A DNA stretch of 64,000 bases from Streptomyces sp. TN58 (GTDB lineage: Bacteria > Actinomycetota > Actinomycetes > Streptomycetales > Streptomycetaceae), in NCBI RefSeq assembly GCF_001941845.1, contig NZ_CP018870.1:1705001-1769000 (forward strand), given 5' to 3'. Both the position numbers and the translations under genes were made by a program. This document shows, in pieces, positions 23,789 through 32,324 of the stretch (its first letter is position 1; every line of letters starts with the position of its first letter). The notes under the pieces are model-generated. The model was not told the DNA's origin. It worked only from the letters and a program-made list of their open reading frames with translations, and did no database searches.

Positions 23789-24529
23789 ATGCCGCTGACC
23801 TCGCCCCGGCGCTCCGCGCTCGTCGATCAGGTGATCGCCCAGTTGCGCAACCAGATCACCTCCGGCGAGTGGCCGGTCGGCTCGCGCATCCCTACCGAGC
23901 CGGAGCTGGTGGAGCTGATGGGCGTCGCGCGCAACACCGTGCGGGAGGCGGTGCGGGCACTGGCCCACAACGGCCTTCTCGACATCCGGCAGGGCTCGGG
24001 CACGTACGTCGTCGCCACCAGCGAGCTGGCCGGCGTCATGCACCGGCGCTTCGCCGGGGCCGAGCCGAGGCACATCGCCGAGGTGCGCTCGACGCTGGAG
24101 TCCTCGGCGGCCCGACTGGCTGCCGAGCGGCGTACGGAGCGGGACCTGCTCCAGCTGGACGCGCTGCTGGCGCGCCGCGAGGAGGCCTGGGCGGGCGGGG
24201 ACGCGGAGGTCTTCGTCGCGGCGGACGTGAGCCTGCACATGGCGGTGGTGACGGCCTCGCACAACGACGTGCTGATCGAGCTGTACGCGGACCTCGGGGA
24301 GCTGGTGGCCGACTGGCTGAGGGCCGACGTGGGCACCGTGCTGGAGCCGGCCGCCCACCTCGACCACGGTCAACTGATCGAGGCGATCCGGCGCGGGGAC
24401 GGGGACGCGGCGGCCTCGGAAGCCGCGGGCTACCCCTTCGTCTGCCTCGGCAAGGACGGCACGGGCGGCAGCAGCGGTGACAGCGGCAAGGGCGTTCAGC
24501 GAGCCCCGGTCACGCCCGTCGGTGGCTGA
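23789..24529 (+). CDS. FadR/GntR family transcriptional regulator
   Basis: A 246-residue GntR regulator of the FadR subfamily. The winged helix-turn-helix is at the N-terminus (VIAQLRNQITSGEWPVGSRI and ARNTVREAVRALAHNGLLD), and the C-terminal FCD domain has the metal/ligand-binding helix bundle with the D-x-x-x-H pattern in DVSLHMAVV. The ATG at 23789 has GTGAGGA just upstream. An earlier in-frame ATG at 23732, six nt past a possible -10 box, could give a leaderless longer form. Divergent from the CynX/NimT transporter, which it likely regulates; its ligand would then be the transporter's substrate. Its 3' end overlaps the convergent secreted-protein gene by 20 bp. Confidence 0.9.
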   Translation: MPLTSPRRSALVDQVIAQLRNQITSGEWPVGSRIPTEPELVELMGVARNTVREAVRALAHNGLLDIRQGSGTYVVATSELAGVMHRRFAGAEPRHIAEVRSTLESSAARLAAERRTERDLLQLDALLARREEAWAGGDAEVFVAADVSLHMAVVTASHNDVLIELYADLGELVADWLRADVGTVLEPAAHLDHGQLIEAIRRGDGDAAASEAAGYPFVCLGKDGTGGSSGDSGKGVQRAPVTPVGG

Positions 24530-24941
24530 CCCAGGCGGCGCGGACTTCCTTCCAGCAGCGCCCGGTGAGCTCGGCCCGGCCGGCCGGGCCCACGGCCACG
24601 GCCGCGCCGTCGCCGTCGAGGTCCCACCAGCGGTCGCACTCCACGTGCAGGCTCACCAGGTCGGTCTCGGGGTAGGCGTTGTGGCAGTGCGCGGTCACCA
24701 GGGAGCCCTCGATCGAGGTGGCGCAGTCGGCGCCGAAGAGCTCACGGGCCGCGGCCGGCGGGGGCTGCACGGGCGGCTCGGCGGGGATGTCGGAGTAGTC
24801 CACGACGGCCGGGCCCGTCACCTCGGGGCCGGAGGCGGCCCCCTCCCCGGAAGGCTGCGCGGCGACGGCCGGGATCAGGAGTCCGGTGGCGATCACCGAT
24901 GTGACCAGTATGGATACCGCTCGGCTCGGCCTGGTGCGCAC
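24510..24941 (-). CDS. Secreted hypothetical protein
   Basis: A 143-residue exported protein without a family I recognise. The signal peptide is clear (VRTRPSRAVSILVTSVIATG, cleavage near AVAAQ). The mature part is acidic and Pro-rich at first (DYSDIPAEPPVQPPP), then has a compact domain with four cysteines (in GADCATS, AHCHNAY, VECDRW and GRCWKE) that could form two disulphides, and the acidic loop DLDGDGAAVAV. The GTG start at 24941 follows a strong GGAGGAGG ribosome site. It converges on the FadR-type gene and overlaps its last 20 bp. Function unknown. Confidence 0.8.
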   Translation of the reverse strand: MRTRPSRAVSILVTSVIATGLLIPAVAAQPSGEGAASGPEVTGPAVVDYSDIPAEPPVQPPPAAARELFGADCATSIEGSLVTAHCHNAYPETDLVSLHVECDRWWDLDGDGAAVAVGPAGRAELTGRCWKEVRAAWVSHRRA

Positions 24942-25080
24942 TCCTGCCTCCTCCCCGCCGGAGCCGGGAAGATCCCGACCTGGCCAGTTTGCAGGCATCT
25001 GTCCCGGTTTTCGACTCGGGAAGATCCGGTCAGCCGGTGAACATGTGACCGAAGCCCGCACCGACGGCGCAGGCAGCGAA

Positions 25081-25128
25081 ACGGCGGCGGCCGCGCCTCC
25101 CCGAGGGGGGAAGCGCGGCCGCCGCCGT
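25081..25128. terminator. Hairpin terminator downstream of fabI
   Basis: Arms of about 16 bp (acggcggcggccgcgc and its complement) with a C/G-rich loop; located 26 bp past the fabI stop on the minus strand. Nothing else is seen in 24942-25153. Confidence 0.8.
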
Positions 25129-25153
25129 ACGGGAACGGGGTCCTGACCGGGGG

Positions 25154-25924
25154 TCAGGCGCCCATCGCGTGCAGGCCGCCGTCCACGTGGACGATCTCGC
25201 CGGTGGTCTTGGGGAACCAGTCCGACAGCAGCGCGACGACGCCGCGGCCCGCCGGCTCCGGGTCGCTCATGTCCCACTCCAGCATGGAGCGGTGGTTCCA
25301 GGTGTCCGCCAGCTCGCCGAAGCCCGGGATGGACTTCGCGGCCATCGAGCCGATCGGGCCGGCCGAGACCAGGTTGCAGCGGATGTTCTCCTTGCCCAGG
25401 TCGCGGGCGAGGTAACGGCTGGTGGCCTCCAGGGCGGCCTTGGCCGGGCCCATCCAGTCGTACTGCGGCCAAGCGAACTGGGCGTCGAAGGTGAGGCCGA
25501 CGACGGCCGCGCCCTCCGCCGGGAACAGCGGCTTGCAGGCCATGGTCAGCGACTTCAGCGAGAAGGCCGAGACGTGCATGGCGGTGGCGACCGACTCGAA
25601 CGGCGTGTTCAGGAAGTTGCCGCCGAGGGCGTCCTGCGGGGCGAAGCCGATCGAGTGGACGACGCCGTCGAGGCCGCCGAGCTCGTCGCGGACGACCTGC
25701 TCCAGGCGGGCCAGGTGCTCGTCGTTGGTGACGTCGAGCTCGATGACCTTGGCCGGCTTGGGCAGCTTCTTCGCGATGCGCTCGGTCAGCGTCGGACGCG
25801 GGAACGCGGTCAGGATGACCTCGGCGCCCTGCTCCTGGGCCAGCTTGGCGACGTGGAAGGCGATGGAGGACTCCATCAGCACACCGGTGACGAGGATGCG
25901 CTTGCCTTCGAGGATTCCGCTCAT
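25154..25924 (-). CDS. fabI: Enoyl-[acyl-carrier-protein] reductase FabI/InhA
   Basis: NADH-dependent enoyl-ACP reductase, the last step of each type II fatty-acid elongation round. The 256-residue protein shows the FabI nucleotide-binding region (GKRILVTGVLMESSIAFHVA), the conserved GLDGVVHSIGFAP segment and the catalytic Tyr-x6-Lys in YDWMGPAKAALE. It ends with the usual VHVDGGLHAMG. It starts 5 bp after fabG stops, an operon of the two reductases of the elongation cycle as in mycobacteria (mabA-inhA). It is the target type of triclosan and isoniazid-class inhibitors. Confidence 0.96.
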   Translation of the reverse strand: MSGILEGKRILVTGVLMESSIAFHVAKLAQEQGAEVILTAFPRPTLTERIAKKLPKPAKVIELDVTNDEHLARLEQVVRDELGGLDGVVHSIGFAPQDALGGNFLNTPFESVATAMHVSAFSLKSLTMACKPLFPAEGAAVVGLTFDAQFAWPQYDWMGPAKAALEATSRYLARDLGKENIRCNLVSAGPIGSMAAKSIPGFGELADTWNHRSMLEWDMSDPEPAGRGVVALLSDWFPKTTGEIVHVDGGLHAMGA

Positions 25925-25929
25925 GGTGA

Positions 25930-26649
25930 TCAGTGACCCATGCCCAATCCGCCGTCAACGGGAATGACGGCTCCGGTGATGTACGCGGCGTCGTCGGACG
26001 CCAGGAAGCGGACGGCTGCCGCGATCTCCTCGGGCTGCGCGTAGCGGGCCAGCGGCACCTGCGCCACGATGCCCGCGCGCTGCTCGTCGGTGAGGACCTT
26101 CGTCATGTCGGTGTCCACGAAGCCGGGCGCGACGACGTTGAAGGTGATGTTGCGGGAGCCCAGCTCGCGTGCGAGCGAGCGGGCGAAGCCGACCAGCGCG
26201 GCCTTGGAGGCGGCGTAGTTGGCCTGCCCCGCCGACCCCATGAGCCCGACGACCGAGGAGATCAGGACGACGCGGCCCTTCTTGGCCCGGAGCATGCCCC
26301 GGTTCGCGCGCTTGACCACCCGGAAGGTGCCGGTGAGGTTGGTGTCGAGGACCGAGGAGAAGTCCTCCTCGGACATGCGCATCAGCAGGGTGTCCTTGGT
26401 GATGCCGGCGTTGGCCACGAGCACCTCGACCGCGCCGTGCGCCTCCTCGACCTGCTTGTAGGCCTGCTCCACCTGCTCGGAGTCGGTGATGTCGCACCGC
26501 ACCGCCAGGACACCGAGCTCGGTGAGGGCCTGCGGCGGCTCACCCGACCGGTACGTGATCGCGACCTTGTCGCCGGCCTCCGCGAAGGCTCGGGCGATGG
26601 CGAGGCCGATGCCCCGGTTTCCTCCGGTGACGAGAACCGAGCGGCTCAA
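25930..26649 (-). CDS. fabG: 3-oxoacyl-[acyl-carrier-protein] reductase FabG
   Basis: NADPH-dependent beta-ketoacyl-ACP reductase of fatty-acid elongation, 239 residues. The SDR motifs are complete: TGGNRGIGLAIA at residues 8-19, NAGIT, the catalytic Ser in ISSVVGLMGSAG and the Tyr-x3-Lys in YAASKAALVGFARS. Start is a TTG preceded by AGGGTGA, a somewhat weak combination. First gene of a fabG-fabI operon. The upstream region, shared divergently with tldD, holds two inverted repeats that may be regulator sites. It is equivalent to mycobacterial mabA. Confidence 0.95.
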   Translation of the reverse strand: MSRSVLVTGGNRGIGLAIARAFAEAGDKVAITYRSGEPPQALTELGVLAVRCDITDSEQVEQAYKQVEEAHGAVEVLVANAGITKDTLLMRMSEEDFSSVLDTNLTGTFRVVKRANRGMLRAKKGRVVLISSVVGLMGSAGQANYAASKAALVGFARSLARELGSRNITFNVVAPGFVDTDMTKVLTDEQRAGIVAQVPLARYAQPEEIAAAVRFLASDDAAYITGAVIPVDGGLGMGH

Positions 26650-26724
26650 CGGATCACCCTTTCGCTAGCGGTCTGAATACCGAAAACCTATAGGTCGCGC
26701 CGCTCGTACGGAGAATCGAGCCCC

Positions 26725-26773
26725 GACAGGGCCTCGCGGCGGGCTCTGTCGAGTCCCTACAGAAAGATGTAGG
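26725..26773. promoter_or_regulatory. Two inverted repeats in the fabG/tldD divergent region
   Basis: A perfect repeat CCTACA (26756-26761) and TGTAGG (26768-26773) with a 6-bp spacer lies next to a longer imperfect pair (26725-26735 with 26741-26752, arms near CGACAG). Both sit 60-125 bp from the two divergent starts. They are candidate operators; the cognate regulator is unknown. Confidence 0.4.
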
Positions 26774-26833
26774 CACAAGGGCCCCGAGCGCGACATGATC
26801 GGGGCGACCGTCCCCGACCCCGGGAGGACTTCC

Positions 26834-28357
26834 GTGCCCCATTCCATCGACGCGGCCTTCACCGCGCTGCCCCTGCGGGCGCTCGCCGACGCGGCGCTCG
26901 CCCGGGCCCGCGCGCTGGGCGCCGACCATGCCGACTTCCGGCTGGAGCGGATCCGCAGCGCCTCGTGGCGGCTGCGCGACGCCAAGCCCTCCGGCGGGTC
27001 CGACACCACCGACCTCGGCTACGCGGTCCGGGTCGTACACGGGGGCAGCTGGGGCTTCGCCTCCGGCGTCGACCTGACCATGGACGGCGCCGCAAGGGTG
27101 GCCTCGCAGGCCGTGGCCATGGCGAAGCTGTCGGCCCAGGTGATCAAGGCCGCCGGTTCGGACGAGCGCGTGGAGCTCGCCGACGAGCCGGTGCACGCGG
27201 ACAGGACGTGGATCTCCGCCTACGAGGTGAACCCCTTCGAGGTGCCGGACGCCGAGAAGGCGGCGCTGCTCGCCGACTGGAGCTCCCGGCTGCTGGCGGC
27301 CGACGGCGTCGCGCATGTGGACGCCTCGCTGCTCGCCGTGCACGAGAACAAGTTCTACGCCGACACCGCGGGCACCACGACAACCCAGCAGCGGGTCCGG
27401 ATCCATCCCCAGCTCACGGCGGTCGCGGTCAACGGCACCACCGGCGAGTTCGACTCGATGCGCACCATCGCACCGCCCGCCGGGCGCGGCTGGGAGTACC
27501 TGACCGGCACCGGCTGGGACTGGAACGCCGAGCTGGAGGAGATCCCGGGCCTGCTCGCCGAGAAGATGCGGGCGCCGAGCGTGCAGGCCGGGCGCTACGA
27601 CCTGGTGGTGGACCCGTCCAACCTGTGGCTCACCATCCACGAGTCCATCGGCCACGCCACCGAGCTCGACCGGGCGCTGGGCTACGAGGCGGCGTACGCG
27701 GGGACCTCCTTCGCCACCTTCGACCAGCTCGGCAAGCTCCGGTACGGCTCTCCGATCATGAACGTGACGGGTGACCGGACCGCCGAGCACGGGCTGGCCA
27801 CCGTCGGCTTCGACGACGAGGGCGTCGAGGCGCAGAGCTGGGACCTGGTCAAGGACGGCACGCTGGTCGGCTACCAGCTGGACCGGCGGATCGCGAAGCT
27901 GACCGGCCTGGGGCGCTCCAACGGCTGCGCCTTCGCCGACTCCCCCGGGCACGTGCCCGTGCAGCGGATGGCGAACGTGTCGCTCCAGCCCGATCCCGGA
28001 GGCCTGTCGACCGAGGACCTGATCGGCGGGGTGGAGCGCGGGATCTTCGTGGTCGGCGACCGCTCCTGGTCGATCGACATGCAGCGCTACAACTTCCAGT
28101 TCACCGGGCAGCGGTTCTTCCGGATCGAGAACGGCCGGCTGGCCGGTCAGCTGCGTGACGTCGCCTACCAGGCCACCACCACCGAGTTCTGGGGCTCGAT
28201 GGAGAAGGTCGGCGGCCCGCAGACCTATGTCCTGGGCGGTGCCTTCAACTGCGGCAAGGCCCAGCCGGGCCAGGTCGCGGCGGTCTCGCACGGCTGCCCG
28301 TCCGCGCTGTTCCGCGACGTGAACATCCTGAACACCACGCAGGAGGCCGGCCGATGA
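26834..28357 (+). CDS. tldD: TldD metalloprotease
   Basis: Catalytic subunit of the TldD/TldE zinc protease, which processes peptides such as microcins and unfolded substrates. The 507-residue protein contains the zinc motif HESIGH at about residue 268 followed by ATELDRALGYEAAYAGTSF, and the downstream SPGHVPVQRM and GPQTYVLGGAFNCGKAQPGQ regions typical of the family. The GTG at 26834 is preceded by GGGAGGA. The stop overlaps an ATG (ATGA) that opens a chain of two mini-ORFs leading into the partner gene tldE. Role in Streptomyces (peptide maturation or turnover) is inferred. Confidence 0.94.
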   Translation: MPHSIDAAFTALPLRALADAALARARALGADHADFRLERIRSASWRLRDAKPSGGSDTTDLGYAVRVVHGGSWGFASGVDLTMDGAARVASQAVAMAKLSAQVIKAAGSDERVELADEPVHADRTWISAYEVNPFEVPDAEKAALLADWSSRLLAADGVAHVDASLLAVHENKFYADTAGTTTTQQRVRIHPQLTAVAVNGTTGEFDSMRTIAPPAGRGWEYLTGTGWDWNAELEEIPGLLAEKMRAPSVQAGRYDLVVDPSNLWLTIHESIGHATELDRALGYEAAYAGTSFATFDQLGKLRYGSPIMNVTGDRTAEHGLATVGFDDEGVEAQSWDLVKDGTLVGYQLDRRIAKLTGLGRSNGCAFADSPGHVPVQRMANVSLQPDPGGLSTEDLIGGVERGIFVVGDRSWSIDMQRYNFQFTGQRFFRIENGRLAGQLRDVAYQATTTEFWGSMEKVGGPQTYVLGGAFNCGKAQPGQVAAVSHGCPSALFRDVNILNTTQEAGR

Positions 28358-28540
28358 CCACGTGCGTCAGCCACGAGATCTGCCGGGGGTCCGGGGGTCG
28401 CCACCCGGGACAGCACAGTCTGAACACCACGCAGGAGGCCGGCCGATGACCACGCGCGTCAGCCACGAGATCTGCCGGGGGCCCGGGGGTCGCCACCCGG
28501 GACAGCACAGTCTGAACACCACGCAGGAGGCCGGCCGATG
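28330..28540 (+). repeat. 92-bp tandem repeat between tldD and tldE
   Basis: Two full copies of a 92-bp unit (28330-28421 and 28422-28513), differing at only two positions, are followed by the first 27 bp of a third copy (28514-28540). Each copy carries the ribosome-site segment gcaggaggccggccgATGA. Because 92 is one short of a multiple of three, every unit ends with a TGA overlapping the next ATG. Confidence 0.95.
28354..28449 (+). CDS. Mini-ORF 1 in the tldD-tldE junction
   Basis: A 31-residue open frame beginning MTTCVSHEICRGSGG and ending [11 protein letters not shown], the same last residues as TldD (LNTTQEAGR). Its ATG overlaps the tldD stop and its TGA overlaps the ATG of mini-ORF 2, with AGGAGG 8 nt before the start. 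It arose from the 92-bp duplication. Whether the peptide has a function is unknown; the arrangement may only serve to hand ribosomes from tldD to tldE. Two cysteines are present in this copy. Confidence 0.45.
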   Translation: MTTCVSHEICRGSGGRHPGQHSLNTTQEAGR

Positions 28541-28541
28541 A
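28446..28541 (+). CDS. Mini-ORF 2 in the tldD-tldE junction
   Basis: A second 31-residue frame, MTTRVSHEICRGPGG to [11 protein letters not shown], identical to mini-ORF 1 except for Cys to Arg at residue 4 and Ser to Pro at residue 13. It opens inside the stop of mini-ORF 1 and its TGA overlaps the ATG of tldE, again with AGGAGG upstream. Expression is plausible from signals alone but unproven. Confidence 0.45.
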   Translation: MTTRVSHEICRGPGGRHPGQHSLNTTQEAGR

Positions 28542-29929
28542 GCCGATCGACCAAGCCGCACGAGATCGTCGAGCGGGCCCTGGAGCTGTCCACCGCCGAC
28601 GGCTGCGTCGTCATCGCCGACGAGGAGTCGAGCGCCAATCTGCGCTGGGCGGGCAACGCCCTGACGACGAACGGCGTCACCCGCGGCCGGACCCTGACCG
28701 TCATCGCCACGGTCGACGGCAAGGAGGGCACGGCCTCGGGGGTCGTGTCGCGCTCCGCCGTCACCGCCGAGGACCTGGAGCCGCTGGTACGGGCCGCCGA
28801 GGCGGCCGCGCGGGGCGCCGGGCCCGCCGAGGACGCCCAGCCGCTGGTCACCGGGACGCCGGTGTCGCCGGACTTCACCGACGCCCCGGCCGAGACCACC
28901 TCCGCCGTGTTCGCGGACTTCGCGCCGGCCCTCGGCGAGGCCTTCGCCCGGGCCCGGGCGGGCGGCCGGGAGCTGTACGGCTTCGCCAACCACGAGCTGG
29001 TCTCCACGTACGTCGGCACCTCGACGGGCCTGCGGCTGCGCCACGACCAGCCGAACGGCACCCTGGAGCTCAACGCGAAGTCCCCGGACCGGCAGCGCTC
29101 GGCCTGGGCCGGCCGGGCCACCCGGGACTTCAAGGACGTGGACCCGACCGTGCTGGACGCCGAGCTGGCCGTGCGGCTCGGCTGGGCCGAGCGGAAGATC
29201 GACCTGCCCGCCGGGCGGTACGAGACGCTGCTGCCGCCGACGGCAGTGGCGGACCTGCTGATCTACCAGATGTGGTCGGCGTCGGCCCGGGACGCGGTGG
29301 AGGGCCGTACGGTCTTCTCCAAGCCCGGCGGCGGCACCCGGCTCGGCGAGAGGCTGACCGACCTGCCGCTGACGCTGCGCAGCGACCCGAACGCGCCGGG
29401 CCTGGAGTTCGCGCCGTTCGTCATCGCGCACAGCTCCGGCGACGACGTCTCGGCCTTCGACAACGGCCTGCCGGTCCCGGCGACCGAGTGGATCCGCGAC
29501 GGCGAGCTGGCCCGGCTGTCGACGACCCGGCACACGGCCGGCCTGACCGGCCTGCCCGTCTCCCCCGGCTTCGGGAACCTGATCCTGGACGGCGGCGGGG
29601 AGAAGTCCCTCGACGAGATGGTCGCGGACACCGAGCGGGGCCTGCTGCTGACCTGTCTGTGGTACATCCGCGAGGTGGACCCGGCGACACTGCTGCTGAC
29701 GGGCCTGACCCGGGACGGGGTCTACCTGGTGGAGAACGGGCAGGTCGTGGGCGAGGTGAACAACTTCCGCTTCAACGAGTCCCCCGTTGACCTGCTGTCG
29801 CGGGCCTCCGAGGCGGGCCGCACGGAGAAGACCCTGCCGCGCGAGTGGAGCGACTGGTTCACGCGGGCCGCGATGCCGGCTGTCCGCATCCCGGACTTCA
29901 ACATGAGTTCGGTGAGCAAGGGCGTCTGA
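28538..29929 (+). CDS. tldE: TldE/PmbA-type partner of TldD
   Basis: Non-catalytic partner of the TldD protease, 463 residues; the two form a heterodimer in which TldD carries the zinc site. This chain lacks the HExxxH motif, as expected, but shows the family blocks [19 protein letters not shown] near residue 25, the [20 protein letters not shown] region, the [19 protein letters not shown] segment near residue 330 and the C-terminal [17 protein letters not shown]. It starts at the third copy of the repeated ribosome site, coupled by ATGA to mini-ORF 2. It is followed by tyrS after 52 bp. Confidence 0.92.
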   Translation: MSRSTKPHEIVERALELSTADGCVVIADEESSANLRWAGNALTTNGVTRGRTLTVIATVDGKEGTASGVVSRSAVTAEDLEPLVRAAEAAARGAGPAEDAQPLVTGTPVSPDFTDAPAETTSAVFADFAPALGEAFARARAGGRELYGFANHELVSTYVGTSTGLRLRHDQPNGTLELNAKSPDRQRSAWAGRATRDFKDVDPTVLDAELAVRLGWAERKIDLPAGRYETLLPPTAVADLLIYQMWSASARDAVEGRTVFSKPGGGTRLGERLTDLPLTLRSDPNAPGLEFAPFVIAHSSGDDVSAFDNGLPVPATEWIRDGELARLSTTRHTAGLTGLPVSPGFGNLILDGGGEKSLDEMVADTERGLLLTCLWYIREVDPATLLLTGLTRDGVYLVENGQVVGEVNNFRFNESPVDLLSRASEAGRTEKTLPREWSDWFTRAAMPAVRIPDFNMSSVSKGV

Positions 29930-29981
29930 CCCACCTAGACTGAGCACGGCATTTCCACAAAACGTAAGGAGTCGAGAGACC

Positions 29982-31250
29982 GTGACGGACATCGTCGACG
30001 AACTGAAGTGGCGCGGGCTCTTCGCCCAGTCCACCGACGAAGAAGCGCTGCGCAAGGCCTTCGCGGACGGTCCGGTCACGTTCTATTGCGGCTATGACCC
30101 GACCGCCGCCTCGCTGCACGTCGGCCACCTGGTGCAGGTGCTCACGATGCGGCGGCTGCAGCTGGCGGGCAACCGGCCGCTCGCGCTGGTCGGCGGGGCC
30201 ACCGGTCAGATCGGTGACCCCCGTCCGACGGCCGAGCGCACCCTGAACGACCCCGAGGTCATCGCGGAGTGGGTGAACCGGCTGCGCTCGCAGATCGAGC
30301 CGTTCCTGTCCTTCGAGGGCGAGAACGCCGCGGTCATGGTCAACAACCTGGACTGGACGGCGGGCATGTCCGCCATCGAGTTCCTGCGGGACATCGGCAA
30401 GCACTTCCGCGTCAACAAGATGCTGACGAAGGACTCGGTCGCCAAGCGGCTGGAGTCGGACCAGGGCATCAGCTACACGGAGTTCAGCTACCAGCTGCTC
30501 CAGGGCATGGACTTCCTGGAGCTGTACCGGCGCCACGGCTGCACCCTCCAGCAGGGCGGGTCGGACCAGTGGGGCAACCTGACGGCCGGCCTCGACCTGA
30601 TCCACCGGGTCGAGCCGGACGCGCACGTCCACGCGATGGCGACCCCGCTGATGGTCAAGGCGGACGGCACCAAGTTCGGCAAGACCGAGGGCGGAGCCGT
30701 CTGGCTGGACCCGGAGATGACCACGCCGTACGCGTTCTACCAGTTCTGGCTGAACGTGGACGACCGGGACATCTCCACCTACATGCGGATCCTGTCCTTC
30801 AGGTCGCGTGAGGAGCTGGAGGAGCTGGAGGCGCAGACCGCCGAGCGGCCGCAGGCGCGGGCCGCCCAGCGGGCGCTGGCGGAGGAACTGACCACGCTGG
30901 TGCACGGCGCCGACCAGTGCGCCGCCGTGATCGCGGCGTCGCGGGCGCTGTTCGGCCAGGGCGACCTGGCGGAGCTGGACGAGGCCACGCTGGCCGCGGC
31001 CCTGTCCGAGCTGCCGCACGCCAAGGTGTCGGATCTGGCCCCGGTGGTGGACCTCTTCGCGGAGACGGGCCTGGTCGCGAGCAAGTCGGCGGCTCGCCGG
31101 ACCGTGAAGGAGGGCGGCGCCTACGTGAACAACACGAAGGTCACCGCCGAGGACGCGGTGCCCGCGAAGGAGGACCTGCTGCACGGCCGCTGGCTGGTCC
31201 TGCGCCGGGGCAAGAAGAACCTGGCGGCGGTCGAGGTCGCCGGCGCCTGA
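29982..31250 (+). CDS. tyrS: Tyrosyl-tRNA synthetase
   Basis: Class I aminoacyl-tRNA synthetase charging tRNA-Tyr, 422 residues as in the bacterial TyrRS family. The HIGH-equivalent HVGH is near residue 46 ([15 protein letters not shown]), the KMSKS-equivalent KFGKT near residue 230, and the tyrosine-binding residues lie in [14 protein letters not shown] and QGGSDQWGN. The C-terminus holds an S4 RNA-binding domain ([18 protein letters not shown]). GTG start with AAGGAG about 9 nt upstream. A strong hairpin follows. No T-box or attenuator sequence was seen upstream, only a 52-bp gap after tldE. Confidence 0.97.
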   Translation: MTDIVDELKWRGLFAQSTDEEALRKAFADGPVTFYCGYDPTAASLHVGHLVQVLTMRRLQLAGNRPLALVGGATGQIGDPRPTAERTLNDPEVIAEWVNRLRSQIEPFLSFEGENAAVMVNNLDWTAGMSAIEFLRDIGKHFRVNKMLTKDSVAKRLESDQGISYTEFSYQLLQGMDFLELYRRHGCTLQQGGSDQWGNLTAGLDLIHRVEPDAHVHAMATPLMVKADGTKFGKTEGGAVWLDPEMTTPYAFYQFWLNVDDRDISTYMRILSFRSREELEELEAQTAERPQARAAQRALAEELTTLVHGADQCAAVIAASRALFGQGDLAELDEATLAAALSELPHAKVSDLAPVVDLFAETGLVASKSAARRTVKEGGAYVNNTKVTAEDAVPAKEDLLHGRWLVLRRGKKNLAAVEVAGA

Positions 31251-31287
31251 CGCGCCCCCGGCGCGTGGGCCCCGTACGGCACACGGC

Positions 31288-31328
31288 GGAGGGGTCGGTT
31301 CGGACCGCACGGTCCGGCCGGCCCCTCC
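31288..31328. terminator. Hairpin terminator between tyrS and the GlsB-like gene
   Basis: Arms of about 18-19 bp (31288-31306 with 31311-31328, one bulge) and a 4-nt loop between convergent genes; probably terminates both transcripts. Confidence 0.8.
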
Positions 31329-31349
31329 CGCATGTGCCGCGGGTGCCGC

Positions 31350-31628
31350 TCAGGTCGTCCGGCGGCTGCCTCCGCGCATCGCCTTGTAGGCCATCTCGCC
31401 GAGGAAGACGAAGAGGACCGCGCCCGCGAGCTGGAGCAGGTGGCGGGTCCAGTCGATGCCGCGGGTGTCGGCGACCCCGATCCAGGCGGCGACCGCGTTG
31501 CCGAGGACGCTGCCGATGATGCCCATCAGCGTGGTCAGCCACAGGGGCTGGTGCTGTTTGCCCGGCAGGATGGCCTTGGCCAGCAGGCCCAGCACGAAAC
31601 CGACGATGATCGCCCACAACCAGCTCAT
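31350..31628 (-). CDS. GlsB/YeaQ/YmgE family stress-response membrane protein
   Basis: A 92-residue integral membrane protein (transglycosylase-associated protein family) with three hydrophobic helices. The family hallmarks are visible: the opening LWAIIVGFVLGLLAKAILPG with the K-P-G turn and the second helix TTLMGIIGSVLGNAVAAWIG with glycine zipper spacing. ATG at 31628 is preceded by GGAGGAGG. Members are often induced by envelope or general stress, and the name GlsB links them to Gls24/Asp23 proteins, two of which are encoded at 52-53 kb in this window. Function is not established. Confidence 0.88.
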   Translation of the reverse strand: MSWLWAIIVGFVLGLLAKAILPGKQHQPLWLTTLMGIIGSVLGNAVAAWIGVADTRGIDWTRHLLQLAGAVLFVFLGEMAYKAMRGGSRRTT

Positions 31629-31804
31629 GTCCAGCCTCCTCCCGGCGCGGTGTGCGCACGTTCGCCCCAGTTTCGGCCCGGCCGGCGTGACCCGCATTTC
31701 GGGCGGCGCCGTGGGGGTCCCCCCTTTCCGCACGGCGGCGGGGGCGGCGTACCGTGGAAGGGTCCGGGCCGGGGAACGCCCGGCCGGCGATCAGGTGGTA
31801 GGAC

Positions 31805-32146
31805 GTGGAACGGGTGAACCGACAGAAGCGGAACGGGGCCGAGGTCTTCCGGATCACCGGCGCCCGGATGGGTCTCGCCGAGGACGTGCGGGGCCGCCAG
31901 CGACGCTACGTGATCTCGATGACGGTCAGGACCCTGTCGGTCATCGCGACCGTGCTCTTGTGGAACGTCTCCCGCCCCGTGGCGGTCGTGACGCTCGTCG
32001 CGGGTGCCCTGCTGCCCTATGTGGCCGTGGTCATCGCCAACGCGGGCCGCGAGTCGACACCGTCGCTGCCCTCGCACTTCCTTCCGGCTCCGGTCCGTCC
32101 GGAGCTGGACGCGGGAAACCTCAAGAAAACCTCAGATCAATCATGA
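31805..32146 (+). CDS. DUF3099 domain membrane protein
   Basis: A 113-residue protein with the actinobacterial DUF3099 domain. The core is a basic segment followed by two hydrophobic helices: EVFRITGARMGLAEDVRGRQ, then RRYVISMTVRTLSVIATVLL and VAVVTLVAGALLPYVAVVIA. The C-terminal ~30 residues are polar. GTG start; divergent from the GlsB-like gene. Function unknown; the family occurs mainly in Actinobacteria and usually near tyrS or moaA genes in Streptomyces as far as I recall. Confidence 0.85.
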   Translation: MERVNRQKRNGAEVFRITGARMGLAEDVRGRQRRYVISMTVRTLSVIATVLLWNVSRPVAVVTLVAGALLPYVAVVIANAGRESTPSLPSHFLPAPVRPELDAGNLKKTSDQS

Positions 32147-32324
32147 AGTTCCGGTGCACTCCACCCGGTCCTGCGTGACATACTGCTCACGCGCTCCGCA
32201 TCCCCCGTCGGAGCGACGGACCGACGCCGGGCAGCTCCCCCCGTGGCTGCTCGGCGTCGCCATTCCGGCACGAACCAACACCGCGCCCGGCAAACCGTTC
32301 CGGCCACAGCACTAGGGTGAGGTC

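Noticed and set aside
28330..28540. CRISPR-like or satellite repeat
   Set aside because: Only two units plus a partial one, 92 bp each without spacers; a tandem duplication with coding signals fits better.
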